A DNA stretch of 64,000 nt from assembly GCF_947507565.1 (NCBI RefSeq), contig NC_089182.1:124001-188000 (forward strand). The letters are read 5' to 3'. Shown here in pieces: positions 11,268-23,395 of this stretch. Position 1 is the first letter of the stretch, and every line of letters starts with the position of its first letter. Source of the DNA: Oscarella lobularis (lineage: Eukaryota > Porifera > Homoscleromorpha > Homosclerophorida > Oscarellidae). The notes under the pieces were generated by a model. It worked only from the letters and a program-made list of their open reading frames with translations. It had not been told where the DNA came from and searched no databases. Made by a program: the position numbers and the translations under genes.

Positions 11268-12656
11268 TCATTTGGAAAGGATTTCGATGTGAAAGAAACC
11301 CGGACCCTTTGTGAGAGGTTCCGAGCTCTCGGAAGGAGGAAGAGGATTGGGATCCAATTCCAAATGGCCGTCTTCCTTCACGCATACGAATTCGTGATCA
11401 GCTGGCGAATAAAGCACGTAGACATCATCCGCAGTCTCTTCCCCTGGAACTGTAGCCTTCAGTATTGCAAACCGAGTTGGTTTCTGCGCGCGCGGAAATT
11501 ATCGATTTTCTACGTCACGTGTGCAATTTCTTACTTCGTCTGCAATCATCTTGCCATCTTTAGCCCTTATTCTTAGATTCAATGAAGGGTGCTTGACGCC
11601 TTGAAACGTGTATAGAACGTTGTCTTGACCAGAAGATATGGCCTTCAGATGGGCTATATGTATAACAGTATTCCAGACTGAAATCCTCCTAATAATTGTA
11701 CTCTTACTCGTCTCATTGTCTTTCGTTGATAAAAAGACGGGCCCTTCGCTCTCAATGCTTATTGCCTTGTCCGTCCCAGTAGAAACAATTTGAACAATTT
11801 CTTGGTCAAAGTCCTTTTTAAGAGAACTGAAACCCGCGACTTCTGTCTGCAATCAATTATCATTTAGTTAAATGTAAATAGTAAGACAAACATACAGTGA
11901 TAAATCGGGCATATCTGGGGTTGCTTCCAGCAATTGCTGGCGGAACAACGAAACCACTTTCATCAACACCGATGTAGTGTGATTGATTCACATCACTCTG
12001 AAATTTCATCACTTCCTCTCCCCCAGTATCCGTTTCATCTGGACGCATGTCCAGCGCGCGGAAGTAATAAGATGCGGGAAGGGATAGCAAATAAGGTGCC
12101 TTTTAAAATCATATTTTCCATACTATTGTACAATAGCATCTCTGCATACCGTCAGCAGCGCGTTATCTTTAATGCTGAGATAAGGAGTGGTGACATTGCT
12201 AACAAGCGTCCTTATCCATTGCTTGCCTTCCACGGGATCTGAAAGTGTCCACCGACACTTAGCTAAAGCATACACGGTAACATTTTTTCCTGCCAAGTAA
12301 ATACCGGTAGTAAAATACGTTTGTTAGGCTTTTTTCCACGCCCCGTCACACCATCTTGCCTGTAGGTAAGGTATCCTTGTGGATACATATGAGGTTTTAG
12401 GTTGTATATGCCTCCCGGAAGAGCATCCTGAGAGTACGCAATGGAGACCAATGCAAGAATAACGCCGCAAAACCGACACGTACGTCGAATTCGCCGCCAT
12501 CGAGTGATGAGGCGTCCGATTCGACTGCTTTCGGTACGTCGAATTCGCCGCCATGGAGTGATTCAACTGCTTTCTGTGTGAAACGCGCGGCCGGATCATT
12601 ATTATCTAGCTCAATTAAGGCTTAGGCGTCATTCTTACCGTCTTAGAATTCTCCAT
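11268..12656 (-). CDS. Trefoil-family array unit 2
   Basis: Six exons: 12639-12656 (MENSKT), 12319-12427 (GIYNLKPHMYPQGYLTY), 12150-12262 (CRWTLSDPVEGKQWIRT), 11896-12099 (NQSHYIGVDESGFVVPP), 11535-11846, 11268-11483 (FHIEILSK and stop). The sum is 972 nt, 323 aa, one frame. Exons 4-5 and the intron between them are almost identical to unit 1 (both read TEVAGFSSLKKDFDQE), so the pair was duplicated or converted recently. The first intron contains a local duplication of about 55 bp (12,480-12,560), which rules out reading that stretch as coding. Confidence 0.82.
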
Positions 12657-12896
12657 TGGACTTAATTAAGGGCGAAGCATGCGCACAAGACGGACTTCCG
12701 CCGCGTTTTTATCAGTTGACGCCCTCTTTTAGACAGGTGGGCTGTTGACGCCATGGAAAAAGAAGATCTCTCTCTCCGCAAATTTCCGGCATTTCGTCAG
12801 CACAGCTTCCACAAATCAACAGACGATAAACAATAGCAAAACGAGCTCAGCAGCAGCAGCAGACACACATGCAATCCAGCAAGTGCACATTACGTG

Positions 12897-14223
12897 TCAT
12901 TTGGGAAGGATTTTGATGTCAAACAAACCTGGACCCTTTGTGAGAGGTTCCGAGCTTCCGGAAGGAGGAAGAGGATCGGGATCCAATTCCAAATGACCGT
13001 TTTTCTTCACGCATAAGAATTCGTGATGAGCTGGCGAATAAAGCACGTAGACATCGTTCTCAGTCTCTTCCCCTGGAACTGTAGCCTTCAGTAATGCAAA
13101 CCGAGTTGGTTTCTGTGCGCGCAGAAAAAATCCTTTTTGTAGGTCGGGTCACGTGTGCAATTTCTTACTTTGTGCGCAATCATCTTGCCATCTTTAGCCC
13201 TTATACTTAGATTCAATGAAGAGTACTTGAAGCCTTGAAATGTGTATCGAACGTTGCCTTGACCAGAAGATATAGCCTTCAGATGGGCTATATATATAAC
13301 AATATTGCAGACTGCAATCCTCCTAATAATCGTACTCTTACTTGTCTCATTGTCTTTCGTTGATAAAAAGACGCGCCCTTTGCTCCCAATGCTTATTGCC
13401 TTGTCCGTCCCAGTAGAAACAATTTGAACAATTTCTTGGTCAAAATCCTTTTTAAGAGAACTGAAACCCGCGACTTCTGTCTGCAATCAATTATCATTTA
13501 GTTAAATGTAAATAGTAAGACAAACATACAGTGATAAATCGGGCATATCTGGGGTTGCTTCCAGCAAATGCTGGCGGAACAACGAAACCACTTTCATCAA
13601 CACCGATGCAGTGTGATTGATTCACATCACTCTGAAATTTCATCACTTCCTCTCCCCCAGTATCCGTTTCATCTGAACGCATGTTCAGCGCGCGGAAGTA
13701 ATAAGATGAGGGAACGGGTTGTTGTTCACATGCCTTTCAATTAAAATCATATTTTCTATACTATTGCGCAATAGCCTCTCTACCGTCTGCAGTGCATTAT
13801 CTTCAATTTTGAGATAAGGATTAGTGGCATTGCGAACAAGCGTCCTTATCAATTGCTTGCCTGTCACGGATTTTGAAATCATCCATCGACACTTACCTAA
13901 AGTATACACGGTAACATTTTTTTCCTGTCACGTAAATAGCGAATACGGTCTCTAGGCTTTGTTCCACGCCCCGTCACCCCCTTTTTCGTGTAGGTAAGGT
14001 ATCCTTCTTGATACAGATTAGGTTGTAGGGTGCATATGCCTTCCGGAAGTGCCTGCATGAGAGTACGCAATGGAGAATAACGTCCTAAAACCGGATTCGG
14101 CGCACACGTACGTCCACTTCGCCGCCATCGAGTGATTCAACTGGCTTCTGTGTGAAGCGCGGCTCATGATTATCGAACTCAAGGTTTAGAAAGCGTCCTT
14201 CTTACCGTCCTATTATTCCCCAT
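12897..14223 (-). CDS. Trefoil-family array unit 1 (next to NOP58)
   Basis: Six exons: 14206-14223 (MGNNRT), 13947-14052 (LPEGICTLQPNLYQEGYL), 13784-13896 (CRWMISKSVTGKQLIRT), 13530-13733 (NQSHCIGVDESGFVVPP), 13169-13480 (TDKAISIGSKGRVFLS), 12897-13112 (VYVLYSPAHHEFLCVK, ending FDIKILPK). The sum is 969 nt, 322 aa. Intron phases 0,1,0,0,0 are shared by units 1-6. It is divergent from NOP58, 169 bp away, so the two probably share a promoter. No signal peptide, so the product should be cytosolic or leave the cell by an unconventional route. Function not recognised. Confidence 0.82.
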
Positions 14224-14392
14224 TCGGAGTGCGTCGCTAAAAAGAGAAAAGCATGCGCAAGGCACGAAGGAGAAGCTGCTATAATATTATTGCTGCGGTT
14301 CATTCGATACAGTTTCCTTTGCGAAATCGATCGGGCATGCGCAGAGTAATCCCACTCGCACGTGGCACAGAGAGAGAGAGAGAGAGAGAAGA
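14224..14392. promoter_or_regulatory. Bidirectional promoter NOP58 / array unit 1
   Basis: 169 bp between two divergent start codons. It contains two GCATGCGCA motifs (about 14,250 and 14,335), which resemble the NRF-1 consensus, a CACGTG E-box near 14,358, and a GA dinucleotide run (about 14,370-14,390). The same block is duplicated at about 8.6-8.8 and 10.3-10.45 kb. NRF-1-type binding is an inference from motif resemblance. Confidence 0.6.
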
Positions 14393-16775
14393 ATGTTGGT
14401 TTTATTCGAAAGCCCTGCAGGATACGCCATCTTCAAAGTACCTCTGAACACTTCCTCATTCGATTCTCATTTTCTATTGCGAAGCTATTGGACGAGAAAA
14501 AGCTCCAGCAAGTCGACAATCTCTATCGAGACTTCGAGACCCCAGACGGAGCCAGTCAAGTGTAAGAACACCTTCAAAATTGCTCATTCGCCAACTAACG
14601 CATCCAAATCGCAGCGTCAAACTCAAACACTTCGAAAAATTCGACGACATGACCGAAGCCCTATCAGGTGACCAAGAGAAACGACCCCGTACAATACATA
14701 CATACATACGTCATTTATATATAGCGGCGACGGCATCGATCGAAGGCAAAATGACGAAAAATCTGAAAAAATTACTCAAAAAAGTAGCACATGACGAATT
14801 GGCTGTAGCTGATGCAAAACTTGGTAGTAGTATCAAGGTAGAGAGATATATACATATGGATGAGGAATGTTGCAACAATTGCTCTTCCTATAGGATAAGC
14901 TTAGTATTAGCTGTGTGACCAGTTCAGCTGTGCAAGAGCTGATGAGAGGAATACGATCTCAGTTCACTAGTCTCTTATCAGGTTGATTATATAATTATTT
15001 ATCAGCAAATTTAATCGTCGTTTGCTTAGGTCAGGCTGGAGTGGGACAGACTGAGATTAATACAATGACACTTGGCCTCGCCCATAGGTACATATAATTA
15101 ATTAAGATTATACTAGTTCAGAGGGGGTTGGAATTTTCTTTCTTAGTCTATCTCGATACAAACTCAAGTTCAGTCCAGACAAAGTGGACACAATGATTGT
15201 ACAGGCAATCAGTAAGAAATTAATTAAAATTTAATTATTTATTTATTGGTGTTTTTTAGCTCTATTAGACAGTCTGGACAAGGAATTGAATAACTATATA
15301 ATGCGTTGTCGCGAATGGTACGGCTGGCATTTTCCCGAACTCGGAAAAATTCTCTCTGATCACGTGGTCTACGCAAAGACTGTCAAAGCAATGGGTAGGA
15401 ACCGTAGCAACCCCACAAAACAATAAATTCAATATTAATAATAATAATTAGGCGATAAAACAAAATCGCAGGAAACCGATTTTTCGGGAATTTTATCCGA
15501 GGAACTCGAAGAGGAAGTGAAATCGGCAGCGGAAATATCAATGGGAACGGAAGTAAAAACACATCCAAAATCAATAACTATATAATTAATAATTTCCCTA
15601 TGAAGGTTTCCGAAGAAGACATAGGAAACATCACATATCTTTGCGATCAAATCCTAGAGATAACAGACTATCGAACCCAGCTCTACGATTATTTGAAAAA
15701 CCGGATGTCGGCCATCGCACCCAACCTAACCGTTCTCGTAGGAGAACTAGTCGGAGCGCGACTAATATCCCACGCAGGCAAAAAGAATAAAAACCCCCGT
15801 ATTTCACGTGATACATACACCCTTTAGGTTCCCTCATCAATTTAGCGAAACATCCGGCTTCTACAGTGCAAATTCTCGGCGCAGAAAAAGCCCTTTTCCG
15901 GTACAATGACTTCCGTTGCCATGGCACCGAATTATGGCTTTTTTTCTAAGGGCTTTAAAAACGAAGCATGCCACGCCAAAGTACGGTCTAATTTACCACG
16001 CTTCACTAGTGGGTCAAGCGCCACCAAAAATGAAGGGAAAGGTACTTGGGTTATTTATTGATTTTTTTATATAGTATAGGTTTTTTTTTCTTTTTGAGAT
16101 TTCTCGCGTTTTGGCTGCGAAAGCGTCGTTGGCGATTCGCTACGACGCTCTAGGGGAGGGCGACATTGACGCCGAATTGGGTATGGGACAGAGGGCCGTC
16201 GTAGAAGAACGCATACGCCAATGCGAAGATAAAACCGTGAGAACACGCCAACTAGGAGGAAACGTCTATAGTTGAATAAATCGGGGTGTTCTAGTTGAGG
16301 AGAATTAGCGGGACGGGGAAAATGGTCGCGAGACAGGAGAAATACGAACTAAAAGGGTGATGACCTATAATCAGATTTTTTTCTATTGGGTTATATATAT
16401 GTTTTTCTTTAGCGATGTGAAACAGTATAACCCTGTGACGGATTCGACGCTGGAATCGAGCGCCAAGAAAAAGGGAACGAAGCGTAGGCGCGAGGAAACG
16501 GAACCTTCAGTGGAAGTCACAGGTAAAATTAAAATTTTATAGATTTATATAATTTTGGGGGTGTAGAGGAGAGCGAGGCGAGTGCAAAGAAGACGAAAAA
16601 GGAGAAGAAAAAGAAGAAGAAGAGAGAAGAAGAAGAAGTAGAGGAATCGACCTCCGAAGAAAAAACCCCAAAGAAGAAGAAAAAGAAAAGAAAGACGGAA
16701 GAAGAAGATGACGTCACAGTCACGCCTTCAAGCGAGAAGAAAAAGAAGAAGAAAAAGAAGGAAAAGGAAACGTAG
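14393..16775 (+). CDS. NOP58: NOP58, box C/D snoRNP core protein
   Basis: Nucleolar protein that joins NOP56, fibrillarin and SNU13 on box C/D snoRNAs for rRNA 2'-O-methylation. Sixteen exons (14393-14437, 14485-14561, 14615-14667, 14725-14837, 14894-14981, 15030-15087, 15147-15211, 15260-15394, 15452-15552, 15606-15777, 15828-15900, 15951-16041, 16099-16236, 16295-16356, 16413-16522, 16567-16775) sum to 1590 nt, 529 aa. Motifs: [15 protein letters not shown]; coiled-coil region [30 protein letters not shown] domain [40 protein letters not shown]; Lys/Glu-rich tail typical of NOP58. Intron 10 has a GC donor (15778). The tail ends 54 bp from the convergent serine racemase stop. Confidence 0.96.
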
Positions 16776-16828
16776 AGAGACACGGGCTGTTCTTATGTAC
16801 CTTTGCATGAAAATTGGGATTGTTTTTC

Positions 16829-18284
16829 CTAATGTATCCATGGCAAACAGTCCAAATCGACGTTTCCTCCGCAGAGCACGATCCCTATTTTTCGTAGAGA
16901 TTCGTTTTCGTGAAGTACGTCTTTGAATCGCGGCGAAAAGGCCGCCGCTAAGGGAACGGCACCGCTCGGCTCAACAACGACCTAGAGAGAGAGAGAAAAA
17001 ATAGAGAAATGAGAGCGGTTTCGCCTACTTTTAATCTCTCAAAAATAAATTTCATTGCAGCAGCGATTTCTTCGTCATTCTGAAGGAAATATAACCAATC
17101 AGGGGTCCCCCCTCCCCGTGAATAAATTATTTTGTACCACAGTAAAAACTATTTTTTCGACGAGATCTCGTACGATTGGCCACGTCAATTGGCCTAGTTG
17201 TTGTGTACGCATTCCGTCCGCTATTGTTTCAATACTTCGTGGCGGATTAGGCCACATGCGTTTTCCTAATGATTCAATGTATATGCTGGGGAATCTAGAC
17301 ATGACTTGTGTACCGGCTCGAAGGCTCTTTTCTAGTTCTTTGCCTTCTGGCTCAGCGGCAAAGACTGGGGATAAATAATTGCGTGATGATTACGTAGGGA
17401 TTTTTTTCTCCGCGTACCTTTGATCTCAGGTTTGAGACTTTTGGCTGCACAGGCTATTCCGGAAATGAGTCCGCCTCCGCTCACGGACACAATCAAAGCA
17501 TCAAGATCCGGCACCTAAAATAAAAATGAAGAAAAACTAATAACTATAACTTCCTCTTATTATTTACCTGATTGAGAAATTCCAAGCTGATTGTTCCCTA
17601 AAGGCGTCACGTGAAAAATTTTGACGTCATCTTCTTCTGTTCTTACTTGTCCGGCGATGACGTCTTTGTGGTCATACGGGGGTACAATGACACTATTCGT
17701 TTCCATGGCAACTCTCTCACACGTCTCATTCCTGCCAAAATAAATTTTAGAAATAGATAAATGACTGACATCTTACCTCGATTGCTGAGTAGTCTTACAA
17801 AAGACAACGTTAGCTCCATATCCCTTGATCGCGTCAATTTTGACTAGAGACGTATTTTCGGGCACGACAACACTGCACGGGATTTTGGTCAATTTAGCTG
17901 CAGCTGCCAGCGCTTGGCCGTGATTTCCCGTACTATGCGTAGCCTAGACGACACAAGACATAAAAGTGGGTTCCCGTAGAAAAAAAAGGAAATTTCTGAC
18001 CACGCCCTTTAAATTGGGATTGGACGATTTGAGCGATAGAACCTGCACGAATGGACGTTCTTTGAGAACGAGTGCAAAGTTTGCACGTATTTTTTACTGA
18101 CTGCATTCAATGCGCCGCGTATTTTGAAGGCGCCCGTCTTCTGGAACGATTCCGCTTTGAAGAAGACTTTTCGCCCGATTTTCTCGTCGACGGTCGTCGA
18201 TGTGAGGACCGGGGTGAGATGAAGAAAAGACGAAAGGCGTGCATAGGCGTCTTGAATAGCTTTTAGGTCGACTACATGAGCCAT
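16829..18284 (-). CDS. SRR: Serine racemase (fold-type II PLP enzyme)
   Basis: Converts L-serine to D-serine and also dehydrates serine to pyruvate. Nine exons (18098-18284, 18001-18059, 17777-17943, 17647-17731, 17568-17597, 17418-17514, 17138-17364, 17029-17079, 16829-16981) sum to 1056 nt, 351 aa; exon 5 is a 30-nt microexon. Motifs: HLTPVLTS; PLP-lysine loop ESFQKTGAFKIRGALNAV; phosphate and substrate loop THSTGNHGQAL; PLP-phosphate glycine loop SVSGGGLISGI; C-terminal LCGGNVDLD. An in-frame ATG at 18320 would add 12 residues. In THSTGNHG the residue aligned with catalytic Ser84 of the human enzyme appears to be Thr. The triple-serine loop of animal aspartate racemases is absent (QQSRNET instead). 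Confidence 0.93.
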
Positions 18285-18339
18285 TGTGCAGAAATCGTAC
18301 GGGTCTTTTTTTTGAGTCACGAGACGTTGGCACCTAATA

Positions 18340-19036
18340 AAAAATTTTATTAAATAAATTCATCAATGCATTCTTGACTGTCCCTTACTGTAGATCTGAA
18401 AAATCGGTGCAAGTTTATACACAGGGAGTAAATGCATGCATAATGTATCTAATAACGCGCTCACACGAGTGACGTAATAACGAATTTAGGTGCGAACCAA
18501 TCAGTGGTCGCCACAGCCGGCCCTGCCCTCTCTCCTCCTCGTCGCTCGCCGCCACCTCTGTCTCGGTCGCGCACCTGATAAAGAATCAAGAAGCTCACCG
18601 AAAATCACAGCGATTTCCAATCAAGGTAAGACAGAGAACAGTCCTCAGATAGAACTGAAAGTTGGGGGCACAACACACGCAACAGTGTAGCGAATAAAAT
18701 AGGAGAATTACCTCTAAGTGCCGCTCATATCTTACCTTCCAACTACGTTCGTACTAAGCGATTGTAGAAGACACAGAGTCGTTTCCTAGACACCGATCGA
18801 TATCCAAAAACCTGAAAAGGCGTGGCTGGGCGAACGCCACGCCCGCCGGTAACGCCGATATTGACAAAAGTAGCCATAGAATGGGGTTGGGTGTTGGAAC
18901 AAGGGCTCCTATTGCTTTGCTCTACGCAAGCGAATGCGATCCTAAAAGGGAAAGGGTGTGTCGCGACCTTGGGAAAAACAGGCCACGCCCGCTCACGCGA
19001 TAAGAAGAAAATTCTCGTTTCGCGCGCAGAGCAATC
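18340..19036. promoter_or_regulatory. Divergent upstream region SRR / villin
   Basis: About 700 bp between the two divergent genes. A CCAAT-type ATTGG/CCAAT pair and a GC-rich block lie near 18,500-18,580. An AAG/GTAAGA donor near 18,625 may end a non-coding first exon of villin. The short open frames here show no family likeness. Confidence 0.4.
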
Positions 19037-22000
19037 ATGTCGAAAGCCGTCGATCCCGAATTCAAGAACATGAAAGGATGCACGGAGCTCACCGTCTTCC
19101 GCATCGAGGCACGGGAATTCGTCGAGCCACGCCCACCCGCCCACCCAATCCTTCAATTGTTTTTTTTAGAAAATGAAAGTCGTTAGAGTCGACAAATCTA
19201 GACACGGATACTTTCACACGGGAGATTCCTACATCGTCTACAACGTAACCGTTTTGAGGAGAAATGAGAAATTCTTATATATGTTTATATATAGGTGGGC
19301 AAGTTCAACCAGCAACACATTCATTTCTGGTTGGGAAAGGAGACATCTCAGGTAAAGACACCACTTACTACTTTATGCTACTATTACGTGTCTTTGTTGG
19401 GGTGCAGGATGAAGCCGGTGTTGCAGCCTACAAGACCGTTGAACTCGATGACTTTCTTGGAGGATATCCAGTCCAACACAGAGAGGTTGGTTCCCCCCAT
19501 ATTAGTCAATATAAATACATAATTAATTAATTAAATCTATTTAGGTTCAATATCACGAATCAGGCGAATTTTTGTCCTACTTCAAGCCAGCCGTCAAGTA
19601 GGAATAATTTAGGAAAAGAAGGAAAAACGATTGCTTAGTCTCTTCCCTATAAAGATACCTTGAAGGTGGCGTTGACACTGGATTCAAAAAAGTCGATCTT
19701 CCCAGCCAATATCGCGTTCGACTTCTGCAAATCAAGGGCAGACGCAACGTTCGCGTCTTCGAAGTCAGCCGCGCGCAAAAATAAAAAATAAATAAATAAA
19801 TAAATAACATTATTTATCTTGAAAGGTACCGAAAGACGCCGCTTCGTTGAACAAAGGCGACGTCTTCGTTCTCGACACGTTCCAGCACATCCACGTGTGG
19901 AACGGAAGCGAAAGCAGCCGACTCGAAAAAGCAAAAGTAGACACCAAATTAATTAAACAAATAATCCTATAATCACACTTTCTAGGGCGTGGAAGTGGCT
20001 CGAAGCATTCGAGACGCCGAACACGCGGGCCGAGCGCAAATCCACATTTTCGGTAAAAGCGAACGATTTATATGAGGGAATAATTACTATACCTATGTTC
20101 TCTCTATAGATGAAGATAGTGCGACTGTGGATACGTTCTACAAAGCGCTGGGCTCCAAGCAGAGCGTTATCAAAGCTGCGACGCCCGATACGGATACGTT
20201 CTCGCGTTCCAATCAAAGTCGACCGACTCTCTACAAAGTATCTGATGCCAGTGGAAAGTTGGAGGTCACTGAAGTGGCGAAAGCGCCGTTGAAGCAATCT
20301 CTTCTCGATGAAAACGTAAAATGGGAGATTTTAATTAATTAATTAAAATTTAAAATCAATTAATTAATTAATTAAAATTAATTGGGATTTGATTTTTTGT
20401 TAGGATTGCTTTATACTCGATTACGGGATTTCGGGTATTTATGCTTGGATTGGCAAGAAGGCGACGAAAGACGAGCGAAATGCGGCGATGAAAACGGCGA
20501 ACGGATTTATCAAGGAAAAAGGATATCCCGATCACATTCCCGTGACTCGGCTCGTGCAAATGGGCGAAACGTCCGTTTTCAAGCAGGCGTTCGTCGATTG
20601 GGCGGACCACGGCGCCGTCGGCGCAACGGGCCTTCTTTATCCCAAGGGAAAGAAGCCCAAACGTAAGGGGGCGTGGCCCTAAGGGACCCCTCATCATACC
20701 TTATACTCAAAACCCCTTCGCAGAGGTTTCAACGAAAGAGGAGAAATTCGACGCGGCCGCGATGCACCAGAAAGCGAAATCGGAGCCCGTGAAACTCGTC
20801 GACGACGGATCTGGCAAAGTGGAGGTAGAGACGACGAATAGGCGACGAAATAAACGCGATTTACTAACTCTCTATCAGATCTGGCGTATTGAAGACTTCG
20901 AGATGGCTCCGTTGGACAGGAAACTATACGGGCAATTCTTCGCCGGAGACAGCTACGTCATTCTTTACACGTACCTCATCGAAGGAGTGGAGTACTACAT
21001 CATCTACTTCTGGCAGGTATCGTATAGTAGAGCGTCTATCAAAACATTTTAAAAAATTGATTTTTTTCTCTTAGGGACATGACAGTAGTCAGGACGAGAA
21101 AGGAGCATCGGCGATCCACGCTACGAATCTCGATGATAAATACGGTGGAAGACCGGTTCAAGTTCGCGTTGTGATGCACAAAGAACCCGAGCACTTTTTG
21201 CGAATGTTCAAAGGCCAAATGGTCATACACTCCGTAAGAAAAAATAAAAAATAAATAAAAATCAATTAATTATTTTATTTATTTAGGGTGGCAAAGCGAG
21301 CGGATTCAAAAACATCGCCGACAAGGATTCGTACGACGTCGACGGAACGCGCCTCTTCCACGTGCGCGGTCCCACGCCCCACACAACCAAAGCAGTCCAA
21401 GTCCCGGAAACAGCCGCGTCGCTCAACTCCAACGACTGTTTCGTCTTGGAAACGCCGAAAAATACGTACTTGTGGTACGGAAAGGTAAGGAGGTGAAAAA
21501 AAAACGAAGATTTTCTAAGGATTTACTATAGGGCTGCAGTGGCGATGAACGCGAACTGGCGAATAATCTCGCCAGTTCCGTTTCGCCGAGGTAACCCCCA
21601 CTCTATAATATTTCGACTTGAATTTTTATAATTTCTACTAAGGGAACCGGTTAAAGTGCTCGAAGGACAAGAACCCGAGGATTTTTGGAGTGGTTTGGGC
21701 GGAAAAGGCGAGTACGCAAGCGGAAAACTTCTCGAGGTGAATGAATATATAGGATAGTTTACTATATATACTTACCTCTCTTCATTTCTTTAGCAAGAGT
21801 TGCCTGAAAGACCTCCGAGACTTTTCCAGTGCTCCAACGCTTCGGGTCGTTTCCGTGTCGAAGAAATCCCCGATTTCGTTCAAGACGTACGTCACAAAAC
21901 TAAAACCACAAAAAAATTAAAAAAATTAAATTTTTTTCTTAGGATCTTGAAGAGGATGACGTCATGATCCTGGACACATACGACGAGGCTAGCTTTTAAA

Positions 22001-22667
22001 AAACAGCGAAAAATTCACACAAAGACACGTCAATTCTTTAGGTTTTCGTCTGGATTGGCAAAGGAGCGAACGCCGAAGAGAGAAAGAAAGCCTTGGACAC
22101 GGCCAAGGACTACGTGAAAACCGATCCGTCTGGACGCGATTTAGATTCGACTGTCCTCTATCAAATCAAGCAGGGTTTCGAACCGCCAACGTTTACCTGT
22201 TGGTTCCACGGCTGGGACACCAATAGATCAGTGAGAGACGCACGCACGAACGTGACGTTGATATCAAAGCTAAGATGTTTCTATAGAAACCGTCAGAGGC
22301 AGATGCGAGAGCGGCTCTGGAGAAAGAAAACGCCGGAATAGCTCTCGTCGACGAGGTGGAGAAGACGAGGATTTTGTATAGATTGAATCTATGTGTAATA
22401 ACGCTTAGGAATTGGCGAAATATGATATGAAATTCACCTTGGAAGAGCTGAAAAAAGCCGTCGAAGATCTTCCCACTGGAGTCGATCCAATTCATCGCGA
22501 AGTAATGAGAGAAATAGCACGCGTCGTTTTTTCTTTCAAATTTTTCGTTCTTTTAGCGTCACTTGAAAACGGAAGAGTTTCCCAAAGCCTTTGGAATGCC
22601 CAAGGAAGATTTCGAAAAGCTCGCTATGTGGAAGCAGACGAAATTGAAGAAGTCAATCGGCTTTTAG
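19037..22667 (+). CDS. Villin-type gelsolin-family protein with headpiece
   Basis: Calcium-regulated actin severing, capping and bundling protein. Twenty-two exons from 19037-19108 to 22557-22667 sum to 2436 nt, 811 aa, close to vertebrate villin. Six gelsolin repeats are seen in order: [14 protein letters not shown] with [14 protein letters not shown] (G1); NVRVFE with [17 protein letters not shown] (G2); [20 protein letters not shown] (G3); [10 protein letters not shown] with [14 protein letters not shown] (G4); [19 protein letters not shown] (G5); [20 protein letters not shown] and [17 protein letters not shown] (G6). The C-terminal headpiece has [31 protein letters not shown] and [12 protein letters not shown]; the last conserved residues are usually KKxxGLF. 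Introns 1 (donor 19109) and 18 (donor 21988) use GC. Vertebrate VIL1, VILL and AVIL cannot be told apart here. Confidence 0.94.
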
Positions 22668-23395
22668 AAAAACAAAGACTTTTGAAAGAGACGTTGTTTC
22701 TGTGTATGCGATTTTCTATGTGTGCGTGCATGTGTGAGTTTGTGACGAATTTTTCGTGAAAAAAACGCTTCGCTTTGCTTTTCCGTCACGTGACCATATC
22801 CCTACTTCGCGATTAATAACAACACATGAGATGAATCAAAAAAACAATAGAAAATATCACCAGATCCCTCGTGTTTTTTTTTCGGACTAAATATTTTCCA
22901 CAAGTGTACCTTTTCTCATTTATGCCTCCAGATGATCATCCGGGTTATCGCCAGGTGACCAAATATAGCCAATTTTCGACGGAACGTTCTTAAATCTAAA
23001 AAATCCTTAAAATTTTCAATTGCGATTAAAAACAACCCGAAATGCCTCGTCAAAGTAAACCGCTCCTTAGACTCATCCGCCTCTTTCCTTGAGCCTTTCC
23101 TAAATATTCAAAAAACGTTGTCCCTACTTGTAAACAAAGAGGAAAAACTCCCCCGTACAAATTCGCCATGATGTGTTTCTGTGTTAAATCTTTCCTATGA
23201 GCCACTTGAGCCCTCTATCAAAACTATTGATTTATTGATTTATTTATCTTTGCGCGCGGACTCTCACCGCTTCTTCCCTTCGCTCCGCATCCTGCCTATC
23301 TCGCGCGTGAAACCACTCCCTCTTATAATCCATCGTCATAATCCGATTAATCGATACGGGATCCTTAAACGCGCTAAAAAAGTCATTTTGGTTGC
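22668..23395. other. Intergenic, nothing recognised
   Basis: AT-rich spacer between the villin stop and the convergent C7orf57-like gene. It has short open frames only and no repeat or RNA gene that I can see. Confidence 0.5.

Noticed and set aside
16295-16412. Frame break at the NOP58 exon 14/15 junction
   Set aside because: Recounting gives a normal GT donor at 16357 and a total of 1590 nt.
16529-16783. Minus-strand frame rich in Phe and Ser
   Set aside because: Antisense of the Lys/Glu-rich tail of NOP58.
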